A DNA stretch of 64,000 nucleotides from Ceratodon purpureus (lineage: Eukaryota; Streptophyta; Bryopsida; Pseudoditrichales; Ditrichaceae), in NCBI GenBank assembly GCA_014871385.1, contig CM026424.1, positions 21,044,449-21,108,448 on the forward strand, given 5' to 3'. Under the pieces are notes generated by a model, which worked only from the letters and a program-made list of their open reading frames with translations, did no database searches and had not been told where the DNA came from. Below are positions 36,439-48,901 of this stretch, piece after piece (position 1 is the first letter of the stretch; every line of letters starts with the position of its first letter). The position numbers and the translations under genes were made by a program.

Positions 36439-37161
36439 ATGGATTCGGAGAAAGGGGCACTGCTAGCATGGATGGGGTTGGTCTTTATGCGTCGAGGTGC
36501 TGTAGGTGGTCAAGTTCCTAAACCATGGCTGCCGGATTTGCCTCACCTTGGACGTCTCCTAGAGAATTCTGATAACTATGTCCTAATAGAGCAGTGCAAT
36601 CGCGAGATTCGCATGTTGGGCAGTGCCGCAAACTTCACATTTGCAGAGTATTTGGCACATTATCATACACCTGTACAGGCGATTGGGAGCTCAGCGGCTA
36701 ATCCTATCGTCGTTGATGAGTACACTGATGCTACGTCTGTTCTAGACTCGTCCCCTCTTTCCTTGTGTTGGACGAAAGGGTCTTCATGGTGTTCAGAGGT
36801 TGTTTCGCAGGGGGTAATGGTCGATCAAGACGGAGCAACGAGCTGTGGCAGCGCTCCAAGTTGCTCAATATGTGCCACTGTGATTGCCTCACCGTGCGTG
36901 GTCGAAGCGTTGGATGAGTTGACTCTCGATGATCTGGTGTTGGCGGACATGGCCGAGGAGCTGCTGGAAAGTAATGCTCCGGAACCTGAGGTCAATGGAG
37001 CGGTTGGGGGAGTTGGAGGTAGTGAAGACGTTGCCTCCAATTTGCTGTTTATGTTGGCGAACGTGACAATCCAGAACTCTACCAAGAGTGATCGCGGTGA
37101 GAAGAGTTCAAATGGTGAAGACTCTGATTCTCAGATGTATTCGCCTTCTCCTCGAGACTAA
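36439..37161 (+). CDS. Unknown acidic protein, MDxEKGxLLAWM family
   Basis: A 240-codon frame starting at ATG 36439 (MDSEKGALLAWM); an in-frame upstream extension lacks an ATG. The N-terminal third looks folded, with WLPDLPHLGRLL, FTFAEYLAHY and SAANPIVVDE conserved against the damaged copy at 34895-35574. The remainder is rich in Ser, Asp, Glu and Val, with an acidic LDELTLDDLVLADMAEELL stretch that resembles an amphipathic acidic activation-type segment (inference). There is no signal peptide or membrane segment. I do not recognise the family. The tandem arrangement of two copies in the same orientation shows local duplication. Confidence 0.6.
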   Translation: MDSEKGALLAWMGLVFMRRGAVGGQVPKPWLPDLPHLGRLLENSDNYVLIEQCNREIRMLGSAANFTFAEYLAHYHTPVQAIGSSAANPIVVDEYTDATSVLDSSPLSLCWTKGSSWCSEVVSQGVMVDQDGATSCGSAPSCSICATVIASPCVVEALDELTLDDLVLADMAEELLESNAPEPEVNGAVGGVGGSEDVASNLLFMLANVTIQNSTKSDRGEKSSNGEDSDSQMYSPSPRD

Positions 37162-38940
37162 GTGGTACTGCGTCTAGTGACGGTCGACATCTTATACAGC
37201 CATTTCGACAAGTTTTGTGATTATACTCTCAATATCTTACACCTACAGGGAGTAGTTCATAGTATGCACGGAATTCAATGAGATAACTCTAAGGTTTTGA
37301 AGACGATCAGTATTCTACAGACGCTTATATTTTGGTTTTGATCCGATGATACCGGATAGGAAGACGTTTAAATGCAACATTTTGGGAGTTTGCAGTCATT
37401 GATCAAGGGCCAGGATAATCTGAAATGCCATTTTAAAATTGATAACTATGTATCCCTCATTTGTACTTTGAGGATGTGTACTAGTTGGATGTGTGATCTG
37501 TGGTTAATCTGTAGTTTGAAAATAGCTGATCTATCGTTGTAGTGAAGTTGTTTCGGGTGCGGTAACATGGAGAGTTGCCTAGGCTGTGAGAGAGATAGAG
37601 TGTGGAATCGCTCTTGCTCTGCTTGGTCAAAGCTAGCATCTTTCTCGCCCACACTATGAACACCTATCTATGTCTCTCTCCTCTTACCCAGTGAAAGTGG
37701 TTGCAGAAAATAGACTGGATTGTTTTCTTTCTTGTTTCTCATTCTCAACCTGGAAGTTGCTCTAAGTGTATCCTCGTTGAGCTCGATATTCTCGTTTAGA
37801 TTTTTCGATATTGTGCTTTTGGTTAGGCTGTTGTAATTTGTTCTTCCAGCTCTTAAGTTTAGGATACAGTTTATGGATATGTTCTGACGTTGAGTACTTA
37901 GCTCCGATAAAATTGAAAGTTTACAAAGAATTCCTTGATGATTTAAGTGTATTTTGAGTTTACGAGGTTGCAACTTCTGGTGCTGTAGGTGGGAATTAGT
38001 GTTAACATTGTTCTGAATTGTGGTGAACATGTATTATTGTGGCGAATGAACTAACTGGTTATCAAAAAATTAATCCTTTATTTCTAAGATGAAGCACTAT
38101 AGAAACAATCACCTGAACCAGTTCCCACGTGAAAATGTTGACAACTCCGCAGACCGTGTAAAATCTATATCCGGTGGAAGTTATAAAAATCAATATGAGC
38201 AGAACATGTCCCAATAATTACTAATAGATTTGTTAATGCGGCTAGGATGAACATATCACAAAAATCTACGAGTATTGAATTGTGCACATGACGGTGCAGT
38301 CCATTATGATGAGTGAATTGAATATTTGTCCGAAATGACTGAGTCACCATGGACAACAATTGCCACGTGAGGACCAACATTGTGCCCTAAAACTCCCTGG
38401 CGCCATTTTCTTGTCATATGGGACCAAATCGGAATCACCTGCTCATCATCCCGGACCGTGATTTCTACTAGTGTAAGGAATTAGTAAACAAAATTACTAG
38501 TTGCATTGAGGACAAAAATGTACCATATTTGATACTTTTTGATTAAATAATTTATTTAAGATTCGTTTTAAAAGATTTATCTTAAAGATAAAATGTCAAT
38601 TCAAAATAGTGCCGAAATGTAAAATAAGTTGCAAGGAATTTCAAGAACTAAATCCTTCAAAAATATGATGTATTGAAATATGTTACTTTACAGGTGGTAA
38701 TTTTCTATGTATCTTTAGTCACTTGATTTTTTGAATTGATTTTTTAAAAACAATTATAGAACTAAAATCCAACAACTCTCATATAAACCATTTCAACATG
38801 ATATGAGACATAGGAAGTTCATTAATCATCCTCTCTCTATAAACCCATATATCCACTAAACTTTCAAATAAGAAGAACTGTACGATACTTTTTTGAGATT
38901 GGATGAATGCCATGTAGAAAGATCTACCACTGTCTAGCAG
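37162..38940. other. Intergenic, no gene seen
   Basis: 3' flank of the acidic-protein gene, then AT-rich DNA from about 38460. Nothing recognisable as a gene or repeat. Confidence 0.45.
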
Positions 38941-39087
38941 TCAAACGTCAAAAATTTCAACATAGGCAGCTGATGGGTTAGTAAGGACATCCTCCGTGAT
39001 TGGATATGTTTGTATGACAACGTGACCAGTATCTTCCACCAAGGCATGGGTTCCAGTGTTGGTTGGACGAGGGCGGCCTTTCCTACC
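38941..39087 (-). CDS. Possible terminal exon of an unidentified gene
   Basis: A TTGTAG acceptor is followed by a 49-codon open frame reading GRKGRPRPTNTGTHALVED, then HVVIQTYPITEDVL, ending AYVEIFDV and TGA. The codon content looks protein-like. The HVVIQTYP...AYVEIFD pattern faintly recalls the H-[IV]-x-[IH]-x-T-[YW]-P...A-x-[VI]-[DE]-[IV]-F end of bacterial-type S-adenosylmethionine decarboxylases, but this is weak. No upstream exons were found, so it may be an orphan exon. Confidence 0.25.
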   Translation of the reverse strand, partial: GRKGRPRPTNTGTHALVEDTGHVVIQTYPITEDVLTNPSAAYVEIFDV

Positions 39088-41130
39088 CTACAAAACACAA
39101 CTTTGAAGTTAGCACAGGGAACCGTGACACCCACTCTTTGAATCTGGTAGGTCGTTTTGTCCTTGCACAAGTTATACACGAAATAAAAAACGGTGTACAT
39201 CGACGTACTTGGTATATTGTACAATGTATAATACAGCGAGCCAGACAAACGTATGAAACTTCGTCTAGAGCTCTATAACAAACTTTCCATAATGGGCAAG
39301 CACAAGCAAAGCATTCCGCAAATGGTCATCGTCGCAGGCTCGCTTCCGCACCAGCTTTATGGTAAGTGGCCTTTTGCCAGAGCCCCTTCTGGCTGGTCAC
39401 AGGCCAATTTTGTCAGTCGACGTGACTCATCAGCGCTCCTCCCATTATCCTGATTGGCACCATCTCATCCCAGCCAGGGCCCAGGAGTCACATGGGCCCT
39501 TCCATTTGTATGGACACGATGCACTGGACTCACACCGATCGGGGCTGCAGGGTCCCATCATAAAGGATATGTAGCATATGTTCTTGAGCTCAGGGACATG
39601 ACGCACTCCCACTTGCAGACCGAAGCCACAAAGATAGACATGGAGGCCGGGAACATGAAGCACAGTGCACAGTGCATACCAAACTTAGTACAGATCCTAG
39701 AGAATCACGTCCAGGAATACTGCGAGGAGTAAATGTCATCGTAGTCCTGCCGTCTTAGTAGCTGTAACGAAGAAAGTTAGCCGCATGATTAAGCTTTGAT
39801 CATTCATCCCACAGGCTGCCATTTCTTTGAACGTCTAGGATATAATCATCACGCGATCGAAACGTCGAGCTACAGTTCATTTACCATTACTAGCAAAAGG
39901 AAAGTTCCATATCTCCGGAAATGTTCCTGTTCGAGCTGCTTCCATCGTTGCTTTTGTAGTTCATTTCGATCGCCACCTTCAATTCAAAAGCTGGCTACAG
40001 TTATGCTCCACTACACTACAAATACAGTATTGAATATACCAAGATTGATGATTCGTAATTTGGAACTTACAGTGTACGAAAGCAGCAGTAGATCATTTAT
40101 TCATTCTGCTATTCAACTGGTTAGAGACTGTTCACAAACGTTCCAGCCCGGGATTCTTCCCAAAGCTGATTGGAGTGGATCGTAATCGGGATGGTCGTTT
40201 GCATAAACGAATTCTGCAGTAAGTTAAGTTAGATCGGAGCGACACGCTGGCGCGATCTAGTCAGTCCGGTGATGTGATGATCGACTGACCAATGCATGCA
40301 ATGAATTAAAGCAATTAAATAGTCAGGGCTGGCTGGAGCAGAAGGACGATCGATGAGAGGCTGCCGCACTGCAGCTGGCTGGCTGGCATCGGGACCGGCG
40401 CTGGAAGGCAGACAGGCAGACAAATGGGAGAGCGAGGTGGGCAGCAGGGAAGGATACGGTTGAGTCACATTCATATATGAATGCTGGGGATATAGAAGAG
40501 CATGTCTGAATCGGGAAGGCGGGGCGGCTTTTACCCCATTGGGAGAATATTCGCAGAATGGGCGGGGACGACGGTACATCGATCGCGGGTGTCGGCAGGT
40601 AGCGGTGCGTAGATCCGGTGGAACGAACGCCATCCTTTTCGTCTGTGTCGCAACCAAGCTCCCGCTTCGGAGGTTCGAGAGCCTACTCAGTTGCAGGCTA
40701 AAGGTACTAGTATACTAGTGTAGGACGCAGGGCCGCGCTCGCAGTCACGGCCACCGTGTTCTAGATCAGGACCAGTAGCGTAAGCTCAGGCTGCGACGCC
40801 CATTCGAGCTCCAGTTCCGGGGTTGTTGGCGTTGTTGTTCAGATGTTGGTGTTGGAGGGGGCGGATTTGTAGGAGGTGAGAGGGGGAGGAGCCGGGCTAT
40901 GGACGATGACTGCTTCGGGACCAATCTGCGAGCAGTGGCAGTTCGGGGGCGGAGCTGCCACCGTGCACCACACCACCACCACGTCGTCGGGCGAGGATAA
41001 TATCGGGGAGGTGGCGGGCGACGGCGAGGTGCCGACGTGCTTGTCGCTGCGGGTGAGTAGCGGGAAAGCTGGAGAGCAGGAGTCGTCGTCGCAAGGGCAG
41101 GGTGGGCGGCGAGGCGGAGGCCGCGGGGTG
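39088..41130. other. Intergenic and GC-rich leader of the MADS-box gene
   Basis: 39088-40200 has no supported gene. From about 40230 the sequence becomes GC-rich and leads into the MADS-box gene. The frame upstream of the MADS start is open from ATG 40906 (75 extra residues, Gly/Ser/Thr-rich), so part of this could be a coding extension, but it more likely is 5' UTR. Confidence 0.5.
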
Positions 41131-43862
41131 ATGGGGCGCGGCAAAATTGAGATTAAGAAGATTGAGAACACTACCAGCCGGCAGGTGACATTCTCCAAGC
41201 GCCGCGGGGGGTTGCTGAAGAAGGCGCACGAGCTCGCGGTGCTGTGTGATGCGGAGGTTGCTCTCGTCATTTTCTCCAGCACGGGGAAGCTCTTCGAGTA
41301 TGCCAGCTCAGGCAGGTAGATTAGGAGCTCCAATTATTTCACACGCCATGGCCATAACAATCTGTGCACCCGAACTACTTTTTTTCCCCGCACTATATTT
41401 GACGCATTCATTTCAAAACCAGATGTGTGTTGTGTACATGAGTTTTTTGACCCTCTCTAAATTTTTCGAATCTTTCCTGCATCCTTTAGCATCCAAAGTT
41501 ATTTTGGTTTTCATTGTCGCAATGCTCTGTCATAGGGCAGGTAAGACGATCGCCTGTTGTGGCGGATGAGCAATCATGTGCTGGTTCGTCAAAAAATTAT
41601 AGTTTTGGGCGTTGTTTTATGATCTTTAGAAGTGAGGCTTGATCACATTCCAATGGATCAGACAATCTACGTCATATGGTTACCTCACACGGTGATTGTG
41701 TACGTTGGAGCGAGTTTTATAGTGAGGTATCTATGAGGAAGAATTAGCGCAGGTTGCTGCAAGTAGCAGCTAGGTTGATGGGCTGGTTGATTTGATAATG
41801 CAACTACGGGAGAACACTATCTTGCAGCTGGAAGATTTTGTGACTTGAGTTTCAATGAGAAGCTCTGGGGAGTGTGCAGTGTTTCAGTTAGGGTTATGGT
41901 GTGGATTTGCTCACGTTTCTGATGGTACGCTCTGATGCTTTTTGGGAGCTTGTCAATGCTGTGTAGCATACGGGATATCATCGACCGATATAAGAAGTGC
42001 CCTGACGGAGTGAAGACGGGCAGCAACTCCGATGTACGTCCTCGTCGGACCCTGTTTATCCTAGTTTTAGTACTGAAAGTACGCAATTCTTTAGCGTCCG
42101 AATTCGAACTCGTTTATGTTGCATTTGTTTGACGAGGAGAATGTGTGCAATTTGACAGTACATGGGTCGTGAGGTGGTGAAGTTACAGGAGCATTTGGAG
42201 CGATTGAGAAGCTCTCAGAGGTATTGAATTCTCAGGGTTCTTTTATCTCCACCTGCCTTATGAGTGTGACTACTGTTATTCTAGAAAATGCCATTCTGGG
42301 CTTCTTTTCTCCACGTGCACATGCAGAGAAGTTACTGCTTGTGAGGTCTTTGTCAGCAGTCAATGTGATTTCTAAAGCACTGTGACTGTGTGATGTTTCC
42401 TTAAGGCACATGCTTGGTGAGGATCTTTCATTGCTCAAGGTGAACGACCTGGTGCAGCTTGAGCAGCAACTTGATTTGGGTGCTTCACGTATAAGAGCAA
42501 GAAAGGCAAGTGTCCAGGTTTCTTTTGATGAAAGAGACCGGAATTTCACTGTCACCTATGTGCAATGTCAAAAACCTCGAGTCTCTTTGGAGTTGGTTTA
42601 TCATAATGCATTCCGGAATTCTTTGTGACTCGACAAAGCATGCAGTGTCGACCTAGTGGAGCTTTAGATTGACGGTGGTTGTAGTTTCTGATTGCAGAAT
42701 CAACTCATTCTGGAAGAGATCGATGGTCTGCGAAGGAAGGTGTGTTGCATTTTTTCTTTTCTTTTCTTTTCTTTTCCTCTTCTAAATTTTACAGTTTACA
42801 ATTTTATGGATATCTTGTACTGTAGCCTGTTGAAGCCTTATGATTTTTCTTTCTTCCTAAACAGGAGCATGAACTGCTGATTGCAAATGAAGAACTTCGC
42901 AAGAAGGTATGTAAATGTGTGTAGGTTATTGCTTTCACTTGTGTTGTTGTCTACGGCGTGAAAAGTTACTGGTTCTGCTTTTTAAGGTTTCTACTCGTTG
43001 AATGTGAAGGTTTGTGAGAAGTTACAATACAATTTTATCGTATTGCTACGTCAAAAAATGAATTACTTACGAACAGGCATTTCTCCGCTTCTTATCTGGT
43101 GATGTAGCTTGCAGACGCGGAAGGAATTGCAGACGCAGCAGTTCGAGCTAAAGTGCAAGACAGCCCTAGATGCTTAGGAAGCGCTCTCACTCAAGATATT
43201 GGTGGTAGCTCGCAGCCGGCAGCCGCTGTGTATCCTCATCCCAATCTCCGAGATGCGCACAGATCACAGACTTCGCTACAATTGGGGTATGCACTCCTGA
43301 ACGTCGTTCTATACATCGTTTTACCTCTAATACGTTTACATCATAATGGTTAAGGAGAGAGTGCCACCGACGTGTTATATTGAAGTACATTAATTTAATT
43401 GTAGGTTTTCACTTCGTAAGGAATACAGCCTGATTCATGTTTGAATTTTGGTTGTATTTTGAGCAGCATGTTCTCTTCTGAGTCATACCTCCCAAGCTCT
43501 AGCAGATGGCCATCTGAGCAACAGATTCCTGTTGGGCCCGAAGGTAAAATCGTCTGAAAACGATATTGTCAATTATGTCTGTACTTGCATTAATTCTTCC
43601 TCAATTACCGTTATTTATCGCATCTTCTAGCAGTTTCCAGAATATAATTAATCGTCGTATTTTCTAAGTAATTACATCTATGTATTAATCATAGTGTCGG
43701 TTATCTCAGCAAATATTTTAATAAAATTTACTTTCTTGCTTACAATTAGTGTTACTCCTCCCTACAGGTTGTGCAGGTGAATCTGCCATGAGGTGGGATC
43801 ATCCGCACTGTCACATTCAGAATAGACTCCATGCAAACACATCACCAAGTGTGAGGATTTAA
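41131..43862 (+). CDS. MIKC-type MADS-box transcription factor
   Basis: Nine exons: 41131-41315, 41967-42033, 42159-42220, 42406-42505, 42698-42739, 42865-42906, 43108-43286, 43467-43543 and 43768-43862, totalling 849 nt and 282 residues, all in phase. The MADS domain (residues 1-60) begins [18 protein letters not shown] and includes [21 protein letters not shown] short I region ([11 protein letters not shown]) follows. The K domain is spread over exons 3-6 with heptad-rich [16 protein letters not shown] and [18 protein letters not shown]. The C-terminal region contains a QTSLQLG motif. Two 42-bp K-domain exons match the classic MIKC-C exon pattern. The intron after exon 4 begins AAG|GCAAGT, a GC donor. 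The protein should bind CArG-box DNA as a dimer in the nucleus. Start chosen at the family-typical MGRGK; a 75-residue extension from 40906 is possible. Confidence 0.93.
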
Positions 43863-44840
43863 AACGTTACTTGTTGATCGGGAAGCCACCCCAGAAGACA
43901 CAAGGCCTTTGAAAAGTCGGGTTTACGGGCTGTAGCTCCCTCGTCTCCGCCTTTGTTTCTCGTCGATGCAGATGCACTCTAGCGTCAGGCTCAAGAGTGT
44001 CCAAGGTTTCGATTTGAAGAAGTTTTTATGCACCTAGAAGCACTGAATATGGCTCTAGTGTAGCACCCCTGGTTCCTATTGAAGCAGCTCCTCGTTTGGT
44101 TTGGTGGCAGCAAATGGAACTCTCTCGAACTCTTCGTATCGCATATATTATATTCATGGGATACCTCTAGCTAAATAGCAGTATTATTGTGCTTTTAGTT
44201 TTAACTTAGTCGTCAAACTATATGCCTTTCCTGAAGGTTGCTCCTGATTTTCAGTGTAGCACGTGAACCGAAGACCTTGGATCGTAGCGATAGGCTTTTA
44301 AGTTGTGGATTGTTAATGTGTATCACTTGTATTCCTTTTCCAAATATATGTGAGCTTCTATAAGTGAAGTTGAAATGTCAGATTGGTAAAACCGAAAGTG
44401 TTAACTGAATCCACCATGTCGGTGTTCAACTACATCACACTGGGTCCATCTCATTCTTGACGGAATCCATAACGTCACAAATTGTCGAAGGATACAAATT
44501 TTTAACATGGTTGTCGACAATTTTCTAACACCAGATATGTTTGCATCTTTTTAGAGATCTCGTGAATTAAACAAGACTCTCGAGGCGGTTTCGCTCTTTC
44601 CAAGACTGGTTGGGTTCTTGACTCCTTCGTTTTGTATACCTGTTATTCATAATTTGATGCTATTGTGAATGACTTGCTTTCTGGCTGTTGCTTGTTTAGT
44701 AATGGAAGATTCGATGAGCTTACAAGCCGAATTCTTCCGGAAGTCGTTACTTATTGCTCCTCTTTTCTTTTGGTCCAGGAACAGATGGGTTTGTTACCGC
44801 TGTTCGCAACGTGCTGACACGGATCAGCAGGTGTAGCCCA
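43863..44840. other. 3' flank of the MADS-box gene
   Basis: Probable 3' UTR followed by intergenic sequence; no other feature seen. Confidence 0.5.
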
Positions 44841-45002
44841 CACTAGAAGCAGACCTGTCGTTCCTCACTCAAAAAGTGTCGCCCTTCACTGACGGAGAAG
44901 GTGGAAAAGGGCACTTTTTCTTGTCTTTTGTGACTCCAGTGACTCGCCAACTTCAAAATTGCTTGATATAGTAAGTGAGGAACGACAGGTTTGCTAGTAG
45001 TG
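44841..45002. mobile_element. 162-bp CACTA-type miniature element
   Basis: Begins CACTAGAAGCAGACCTGTCG and ends in TAGTG. The 28-bp ends are inverted repeats with three mismatches. The trinucleotide CCA directly flanks both ends (44838-44840 and 45003-45005), which is the 3-bp duplication expected of CACTA (En/Spm) transposons. No coding capacity. The fold-back size also resembles a miRNA precursor, but the CACTA ends and duplication argue for a transposon. Confidence 0.8.
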
Positions 45003-46946
45003 CCAGCGTCCTCCCAAAGTGCCGTAGTCCACGCAACCATTGTAAACTTGATCGCTGCACAAAGCATAAATTTGTGCTACACTCTAGTCTGATTGAATAC
45101 AGGCTACAAATGCACAAAACAGAGACATCTGCATCTAAAGTTTGTTGGAAACCTGAGAATGACATGACATTTTAGGAAACTAAAATGAAATTGGCAGGTA
45201 TGGATGGCAGTTGTATAAAACTCTAAGTTGATGATGATGTATGCAGTTTAAAACAACTGAGGAAGTATAAATTGAGACCAAAGTTCTAACTCTTCAATGT
45301 GTAATTTTGAAGTTACGCGTCTGTCTTATCTTAGAGTGCTCTGCAACTCCAACAAGAATCACAAATACACCATACATCAGTGTATCATCCCACATCAGTG
45401 GTGGGGTTTGTATCAGGTTGGTGTTCCTTGTAATGTCAAGTTGTGAATTTGTGAAGAGAGTCCTCTCTTCTCTATTCTGCAAGAGGACGTCTGCAGACAG
45501 GATCCTCAAGAGACTTCATGGATAATATAGTTTTCCATTGCATGAGGACTAGCACATGCAGGCTGGCATTTTGAATAATTATTGCAGTGTTGTGGCACAA
45601 ATCAGGGTACTGTAACTTACATCAGGGTCACTAATTTCAATGTATGGATGCTACACTACCACATATTTTCCACATCACTTTGTGTATAGTAAATGACTGA
45701 AAGAAGAAACTGAATGGGATTTTAAGATGGCCCACATCAATTGAAATTTGATAAACATGAAACACCACTCTAAGCAAGTTGCACACATGATATGCAAGTT
45801 CCTTGGATACCACAAAGGTATATGGAGTAAACCTTTCTTAGGCCAATATGAGACCACACAAGACCATGCCAAAGCAAGATGCATGCTTTGGATCCAGTTG
45901 GCTACTATATCAGTGTACATGTAGACAAGCAATTCTCTTCCTTCTAGGACATAATATAGCATTAGTAAACTACAAGAGCATGCTTAGCACGAGTCCTCGA
46001 CTACAACAACAATGCCAAACATGAGTCCTTGGACACAACAACAAATTTAGGCAAAGTCACACTCTTATAATTAAAACAATATTTAAACTCAAATATGATC
46101 AATCTTGAGATTTTTCATGCAAAGTGACACTCTTATAATTAAAACAATATTTATACTCAAATATGATCAATCTTGAGCTTTTCATGAGCTCATTTTCCTA
46201 ACTGCAACATTCCAACACTAAACGCAAAATAAATTCTGTATGGAATCAATAAAGTCAATATTCAATAAAAAACTCATTGAGATTAACATATTCATACGTC
46301 ATTATTGTAATCCTATTATCATTCACCAATGGAATTGGAAAATTATCAACCACTTCCAATAATGTTGGAACCTCCTTAAACATTTGCATACAAAAGTACT
46401 TAGAAACATCAACATACCATATATTTATATTCATAAAAGCATACACAATGACACTCCTTCCTTTTATGGCTGGCTCCACATGGTTTCACCAAGTCTTTGA
46501 ACATTTTATTCTGTTCTTCTTTTCTGGAGATAGATGGTGCATCCCCAAATCATTTTGTAAACAGGGACTAGTTCTTTGCACCAGTCCCCTGATGTCTGAG
46601 AGCGGATCTAGTTGCACATGTAATCAGCCGGGCCTTACTCCCTCCCACATCAGCAGTCACACAAGGTAGGATGACCGATCTCCTGTAGGGTGTGGCTCAA
46701 ACGCAAAGATTCCTAATCATAGCATAGAATTACCATAAATTGTGAAATCAAGTAGATTTGTAAATTAGTAATGAAACTATATTTAAGGACATAAGTCTCA
46801 TATAATAAAAAAGAAGAAATCATAAAGAGGGAAAGTGATTTCGTGATATTACCCCATATAGATCATTTTCTACAATTTTTAGAAAAGGAGAAGTATTTTA
46901 AATCCGCTAGTGGTTACATAGGCTCATCTTCAACCAATACTTGGAC
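45003..46946. other. Intergenic, AT-rich
   Basis: No supported gene. Contains the 68-bp tandem duplication listed separately. Open frames of 60-130 codons lack domains. Confidence 0.45.
46051..46186 (+). repeat. 68-bp tandem duplication, two units
   Basis: Two adjacent units of 68 bp, both starting GCAAAGT and ending before the next GCAAAGT or GAGCTC, differ at only a few bases. Simple tandem duplication with no coding content. Confidence 0.85.
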
Positions 46947-47095
46947 TAAGGTCGACTCTCCTAAAACCACCAACTTAAGGATTCTGAGTTTTTTTTTTTT
47001 TTACAGGGTATATTTTTCCCCCATGTAAAAAAGTTGTTTTCTAACAAAATGCAATTTTTTTGGGAATTTTCTTTCCAATACCGAAATAGATTGAA
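46947..47095 (+). mobile_element. Left part of a TA-flanked miniature element
   Basis: Begins TAAGGTCGACTCTCCTAAAA and matches the left end and first ~150 bp of the complete element at 54553-54953, including AACTTAAGGATT and TTTTCTTTCCAATA. The matching right end was not found nearby, so this is a truncated or highly diverged copy. Confidence 0.65.
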
Positions 47096-47963
47096 CAAAC
47101 ACTTAATTCAGGTTGGTCTCCTTCGGAAACCGAAGTTTCTTTTTGTGCGCTAATGTTGATAATAGGCCGCTATGACATTTCTTTTTACAAAAATATTATA
47201 AATCATGTATTGTTTAAGTTTCATGTTTCACCTCTCTTCAAAATGGGGTTAAAAAATAAAAAAGTACTTCAAAAAATTTCATCAACTTATCACATATGCA
47301 GTTCTCCAAACTGTTAGTTACAAAACTAAAAATAAAAAACCAAATAAACAAATAAAATGTGGATTTTACCACATGACCTTCAATTTAAACGGTTATATTA
47401 ACACTTAATGAAGGTTTTGTCTAACAATTTATGAAAGATGTCGGTTCTTAGAAACATTTTGTCATATTGGGGTATAAAGTGACACATCTTTATTTGACTC
47501 CCTTTCTAGGCCTAGGCTTCCAATTAGTATTATGATTAAAATAAAGCAAATGTGGTAGGGATTTGAAGCTCGAAACTATAAAATTAATAAGATATTTTGT
47601 AGAGAGAAAAATACAAACCTCATTGGATTTTCATCCATGGCAAAAGAACTAGAACTAAAAGAGAGAGAACACTAGTCAAAACCACTTGGGGGTAATTCCA
47701 CCTTGCGGGATGAGATTCCACTTCGCAGTGAGATGTGTTGTGTGACCCATAATGTTTCTAATTAGCCACTTAGAGTCAAAGGACTTAAGTGTATTGTGGA
47801 TCAGTGCTTCTACAGACACACAAGAATTCCACTACAACGTGATCATATGGAAGGTACTATGTGATTATATGGAGTTTGTTAAAAATTCATGTGAAAATTC
47901 CTAGTAAAAATTGCACTAATTATCGGTCTCAACAAATTCAAGTTCTGCCATATCTTTACACAT
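47096..47963. other. Intergenic, AT-rich
   Basis: No gene or clear repeat boundary seen. Confidence 0.45.
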
Positions 47964-48901
47964 TTAATCCCTAAAGGTTCTCGAAATCCAAAATGGTTCT
48001 CGCCTGTTTTGGGCAGCCTAAGTGAAGGGGTTAAAAGTAATATTTTTTGCCTAAGAATCTTGTTAGATGCTCCCTATACCGCAAGGTGTATGTGGTAATA
48101 TTTTCAAAGCCAAATTTCACTTTTAGAACCTTCATCTAGAAATTTTAGGTTTCAAGTCCAAAACGGGCAATTTAAAGTTAGGTTTTTTTAGATTATTTTT
48201 TTTTAAAATGTATTCATAACCAATTCACTACTCAAAATCCAAAGTGGCCTATGTCAAAAAGTTTACCAATTTTACAAGGGCAGCCTCCAAAATTTACAAG
48301 AACAACCTTCACAGATTTTTGGTAATTTTACAAAAAAAAAAAATTCAAAATTTGTTAAAATTTGAGATTTAGAAATCTTTCAATTTTTTTTTTTCAATAA
48401 TTCAAAAACACATAAATGTAACTTCCAACCGTTCACTTTTTTAAAAAACCAAAAAAAAATAAAGTTATTTAAGTTTTACCATGTAGTGGTTTTTCTTCCT
48501 CCTTCTGGTAAATAATTTTCATGAAGGCCAAGAAAGCGTAATGAGACTCTAAAATTTTGCATGGAGGTGCCCAACTTAATTACCTACATGAAAAAAATAT
48601 GAGCAAAATTTTTGGGGTAACAATCATCAAGTCTCCCTTGGCACCATTTAGAGTATGCCGTTCACCCAAAGCCCTCGAAAAAAAAACAATAAACTTTGAA
48701 CGTTATAATCTCACAAATGGTAAAGATCCAACCGTTGAAATTTGACATGGTATTAGTGCAGGTAGTTAGGTTCAAGATCTAACAGTTGGATGTACCAAAA
48801 AAGTAAAAAATAAGAATCATACTCCAACTTCTACAAGGTTGTCAAAAATCATAGTTTTTGGTTTTGGAGGTCTCAAAACGGCTTGAACCTTTAGGGGTTA
48901 A
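47964..48901 (+). mobile_element. TTAA-flanked non-autonomous element, 938 bp
   Basis: Bounded by TTAA on each side, with ends TCCCTAAAGGTTC and GAACCTTTAGGGG as inverted repeats. The interior aligns with 55250-56172 in the same orientation (shared words TTTTGGGCAGCC, GTTTCAAGTCCAAAACGGGCA, AATTTTGCATGGAGGT, ATGAGCAAAAT). No long open frame. The TTAA borders and C-run ends resemble piggyBac-type elements (inference). Confidence 0.75.

Noticed and set aside
38941..39087. Firm call of an S-adenosylmethionine decarboxylase exon
   Set aside because: The resemblance is limited to about 25 residues and no other exon of such a gene was found; kept only as an unidentified exon.
44841..45002. microRNA precursor
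   Set aside because: The hairpin is explained by CACTA-type terminal repeats and a CCA duplication; small-RNA data would be needed to claim more.
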